Source: Planctomycetota bacterium (GTDB lineage Bacteria > Planctomycetota > UBA8108). Taken from it: a DNA stretch of 7,671 nt. Positions 5,970-7,671 of the stretch are shown here, one piece after another (positions within the stretch are counted from its first letter, which is position 1; every line of letters starts with the position of its first letter). Location of the stretch: the NCBI GenBank assembly GCA_022451445.1, contig JAKUSY010000137.1, forward strand, positions 1 to 7,671, written 5' to 3'. Made by a program: the position numbers and the translations under genes. The notes below the pieces were generated by a model. It worked only from the letters and a program-made list of their open reading frames with translations, did not search any database and was not told where the DNA came from.

Positions 5970-7671
5970 TTAAATGTCGCAGCCCAGCGCGTCTCCCTCA
6001 GGGTCGACACCCGCCTGCGGATATGGCGGCGCGGGGGAAGCTCCATCCATGAAGAGGAAATCGAGCAGGTAGACCGCATCGGTGATCACCAGCTGTTCGT
6101 CATCGGCGTCATCGGCGGCATCGAGACAGGTGAGCTGCCCGCCCATGAACAGGAATGAGACCACCGAGACCGCGTCACTGATATCGAGCGCTCCATCTCC
6201 ATTGGCATCGCCGCGCACGAAGACAGGACCCGGCTGGAAGTAGGTGAAATTCGCTCCCCCGGACTCCTGCCCGTTGGAATTCCTGACCCGCACCTCCACC
6301 TGGCCCGAGCCCTCGGGCGCCTCGGCGAGAATCTTCGTCTCGGAATGGCGATCCGCCACCGGGGCTGGAGTGTCTCCGCAAAGAACCGTGCGCCCGGGCA
6401 GGAAGCCCGTGCCGCGGATCTCGATGACGTCACCCGCCTCCGCCTCGGCGGGCGACAGGGAGGCGATCTCGGGCGGACCGAATTCCGCGGTGGTGGTGCC
6501 GGTGACGGTGTCGGCGCCCAGCAGTTCACCGTTGAGATCGATGGCCTGCAGCTCGAGGAAGTTCGGACCCGGCCCCAGGGGAATTTCCGAGATCCGCCAG
6601 CCGGTCATGCTCGTATGGGTGAGATCGAAGCTCTCGCCGTTGACCAGCACCTGCATCAGGCGCGCGGCTCCCTGCCCCGCGAGCGATACATTCCTGTCCT
6701 CGGTGGAAAAATCGGCGCCGCTGCGAGTCGTGATCCGGAAGGCCGTATTCGACACCGAGGAGATCCGGCTCCTGATACGGTTCCTGCGCTGATCGACATA
6801 TCCGTTCGGCTTGCCTATTCCCGTATTCGACATGCTCAGCCCGTCGAGCTTCCGCATGTAATCGTTCAGACGCTCAGAGGTATAGATGGCCCGGGGGCCG
6901 TTGACCATGGTGTCGAGAATCCCGTAGTAAAGCTTCTTGATCGGTACGATCGCGAACATCCTGTTCACCTCGGCGAACGACCCGGGGCGAAAGGTCGAAT
7001 TGGGTGAGCTGGGAATCAGGAATTGATCCAGGCGTCCCGTCTCAAAGGTCAACTCCATATCCCAGGCCAGGAGATGCCATCTTCCCTGCGAACCGTCCTG
7101 GTAAAAATAGCAGTTCTTGCCGCGGTTGGTTCCCCACGTGTCCCAGTCGGCCTGGTTAAAACGGATCGCCCAGATCCGCAGAAACTCCTCGACGTTGACC
7201 TTGTCCCAGACCTCGGCTGCGAACCGGGTATTGTTGGTCACTGATGGATCCATCAGGCGGCAGAATTCGAGGAAGTTGGTGAAGTCATCCGCTCCGTTCT
7301 TGGCCCGCAGGCCGAAGAACCAGCGGTAGTTTTCCTTGTTCTCGCCGCCTCCCTGCCGGCGTTCGTTCGGCGGCGGATAGAGGACGCGACCATCGGCGTT
7401 ACCGGCGCGGTCGCCGTTGTCGTTGATGACGAACCTGTCGTCCATCTCGAGGAAATCTCCGTCGGCCTCATCGAACCACAGCCCGACGTACTGGGTATCC
7501 GGCACCCAGACATGCTCCCGGGTCCCTACGACCCTGCTGTTGACCTGCCAGCGGGCCAGGGTCGAGACCTCGGAATAGGGTACCGCGATGGTTCCCTGGT
7601 TCAGCCTCAGGAGGTAATGCGCGATACGCTCCCGGGCATCCAGAGGGTTGCCGTGATGATCCTCGAGGTTG
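5970..7671 (-). CDS. C-terminal part of a paralogous CotH-like kinase / IPT-TIG / dockerin-like protein (5' end outside window)
   Basis: The frame is open from the window edge to TAA at 5970-5972, giving 566 visible residues. A GTG at 7503-7505 could be taken as a start, but it is internal: the 55 codons upstream stay open and match gene A (NLEDHHG, ARERIAHYLLR, PYSEV against NLDNHHG, ARERISHYLIR, PYSEI), and the GTG itself is the Val of a shared WVPD. Visible modules: most of a CotH-like domain (about 1-310; WDMELTF at 203-209), Ig-like segment (about 311-392), IPT/TIG (about 400-480), dockerin-like tail (about 483-566). The block ENKENYRWFFGLRAKNG is identical in A and B; over the next 64 aligned residues I count 41 identities by hand. 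B has a two-residue insertion after the WDME motif, and the Gly that closes this motif in A is Glu. The second dockerin-like loop is degenerate. The N-terminal modules and signal peptide cannot be seen; a secreted protein like A is likely but unproven. B lies 76 bases upstream of A in the same direction. Confidence 0.93.
   Translation of the reverse strand, partial: NLEDHHGNPLDARERIAHYLLRLNQGTIAVPYSEVSTLARWQVNSRVVGTREHVWVPDTQYVGLWFDEADGDFLEMDDRFVINDNGDRAGNADGRVLYPPPNERRQGGGENKENYRWFFGLRAKNGADDFTNFLEFCRLMDPSVTNNTRFAAEVWDKVNVEEFLRIWAIRFNQADWDTWGTNRGKNCYFYQDGSQGRWHLLAWDMELTFETGRLDQFLIPSSPNSTFRPGSFAEVNRMFAIVPIKKLYYGILDTMVNGPRAIYTSERLNDYMRKLDGLSMSNTGIGKPNGYVDQRRNRIRSRISSVSNTAFRITTRSGADFSTEDRNVSLAGQGAARLMQVLVNGESFDLTHTSMTGWRISEIPLGPGPNFLELQAIDLNGELLGADTVTGTTTAEFGPPEIASLSPAEAEAGDVIEIRGTGFLPGRTVLCGDTPAPVADRHSETKILAEAPEGSGQVEVRVRNSNGQESGGANFTYFQPGPVFVRGDANGDGALDISDAVSVVSFLFMGGQLTCLDAADDADDEQLVITDAVYLLDFLFMDGASPAPPYPQAGVDPEGDALGCDI
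7308..7347 (-). repeat. 40-bp direct repeat, copy in gene B
   Basis: Partner of 1658-1697, offset by 5650 bases and in the same codon phase. A second identical block of 22 bases (1403-1424 and 7053-7074, around the WDME motif) has the same offset, so the segment between the two blocks has no net insertion or deletion between the paralogues. Confidence 0.85.

Noticed and set aside
6345..7007. Plus-strand open frame of 220 codons opposite gene B.
   Set aside because: It is the same codon-aligned shadow effect, here against B. The minus-strand frame aligns with gene A throughout.
7503..7505. GTG as the start codon of gene B.
   Set aside because: The frame stays open 55 codons further to the window edge and those codons are homologous to gene A; the GTG encodes an internal Val of the WVPD motif.

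Overview
The window holds two genes, both on the minus strand, for large secreted modular proteins. They are related to each other in their C-terminal parts. GC content is about 60% in the lines I sampled. Each protein ends in a two-loop dockerin-like repeat with a conserved cysteine pair. That ending, together with lamin-tail, jelly-roll, CotH-kinase-like and IPT/TIG modules, matches the very long surface proteins common in Planctomycetota and nearby or environmental lineages. The phylum is an inference from architecture: no rRNA, tRNA or other taxonomic marker is present.

Layout, low to high coordinate. Bases 1-310 contain no gene I can support, apart from a possible factor-independent terminator at 228-266 for the gene to its right. 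Gene A (311-5893, minus) is complete and encodes 1860 residues: signal peptide, three lamin-tail domains, several beta-sandwich modules, a CotH-like kinase domain, an Ig-like module, an IPT/TIG domain and a dockerin-like tail. A 76-base gap (5894-5969) contains gene A's Shine-Dalgarno sequence and a weak promoter candidate, with no convincing terminator. Gene B (5970 to the window edge, minus) lacks its 5' part. Its visible 566 residues align with gene A from inside the CotH domain to the C-terminus.

Transcription runs from high to low coordinates, B then A. The short gap and lack of an obvious terminator make co-transcription plausible, and the hairpin after A would end the unit. Both products should be exported, and their tails suggest calcium-stabilised attachment, sorting or interaction outside the cytoplasm. 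Substrates and partners cannot be read from the sequence. No mobile element, CRISPR array, RNA gene or defence system was seen. The points most worth following are the tandem duplication, an apparent domain insertion inside gene A, the cysteine-rich N-terminal cassette of A, and unequal decay of the dockerin-like loops.
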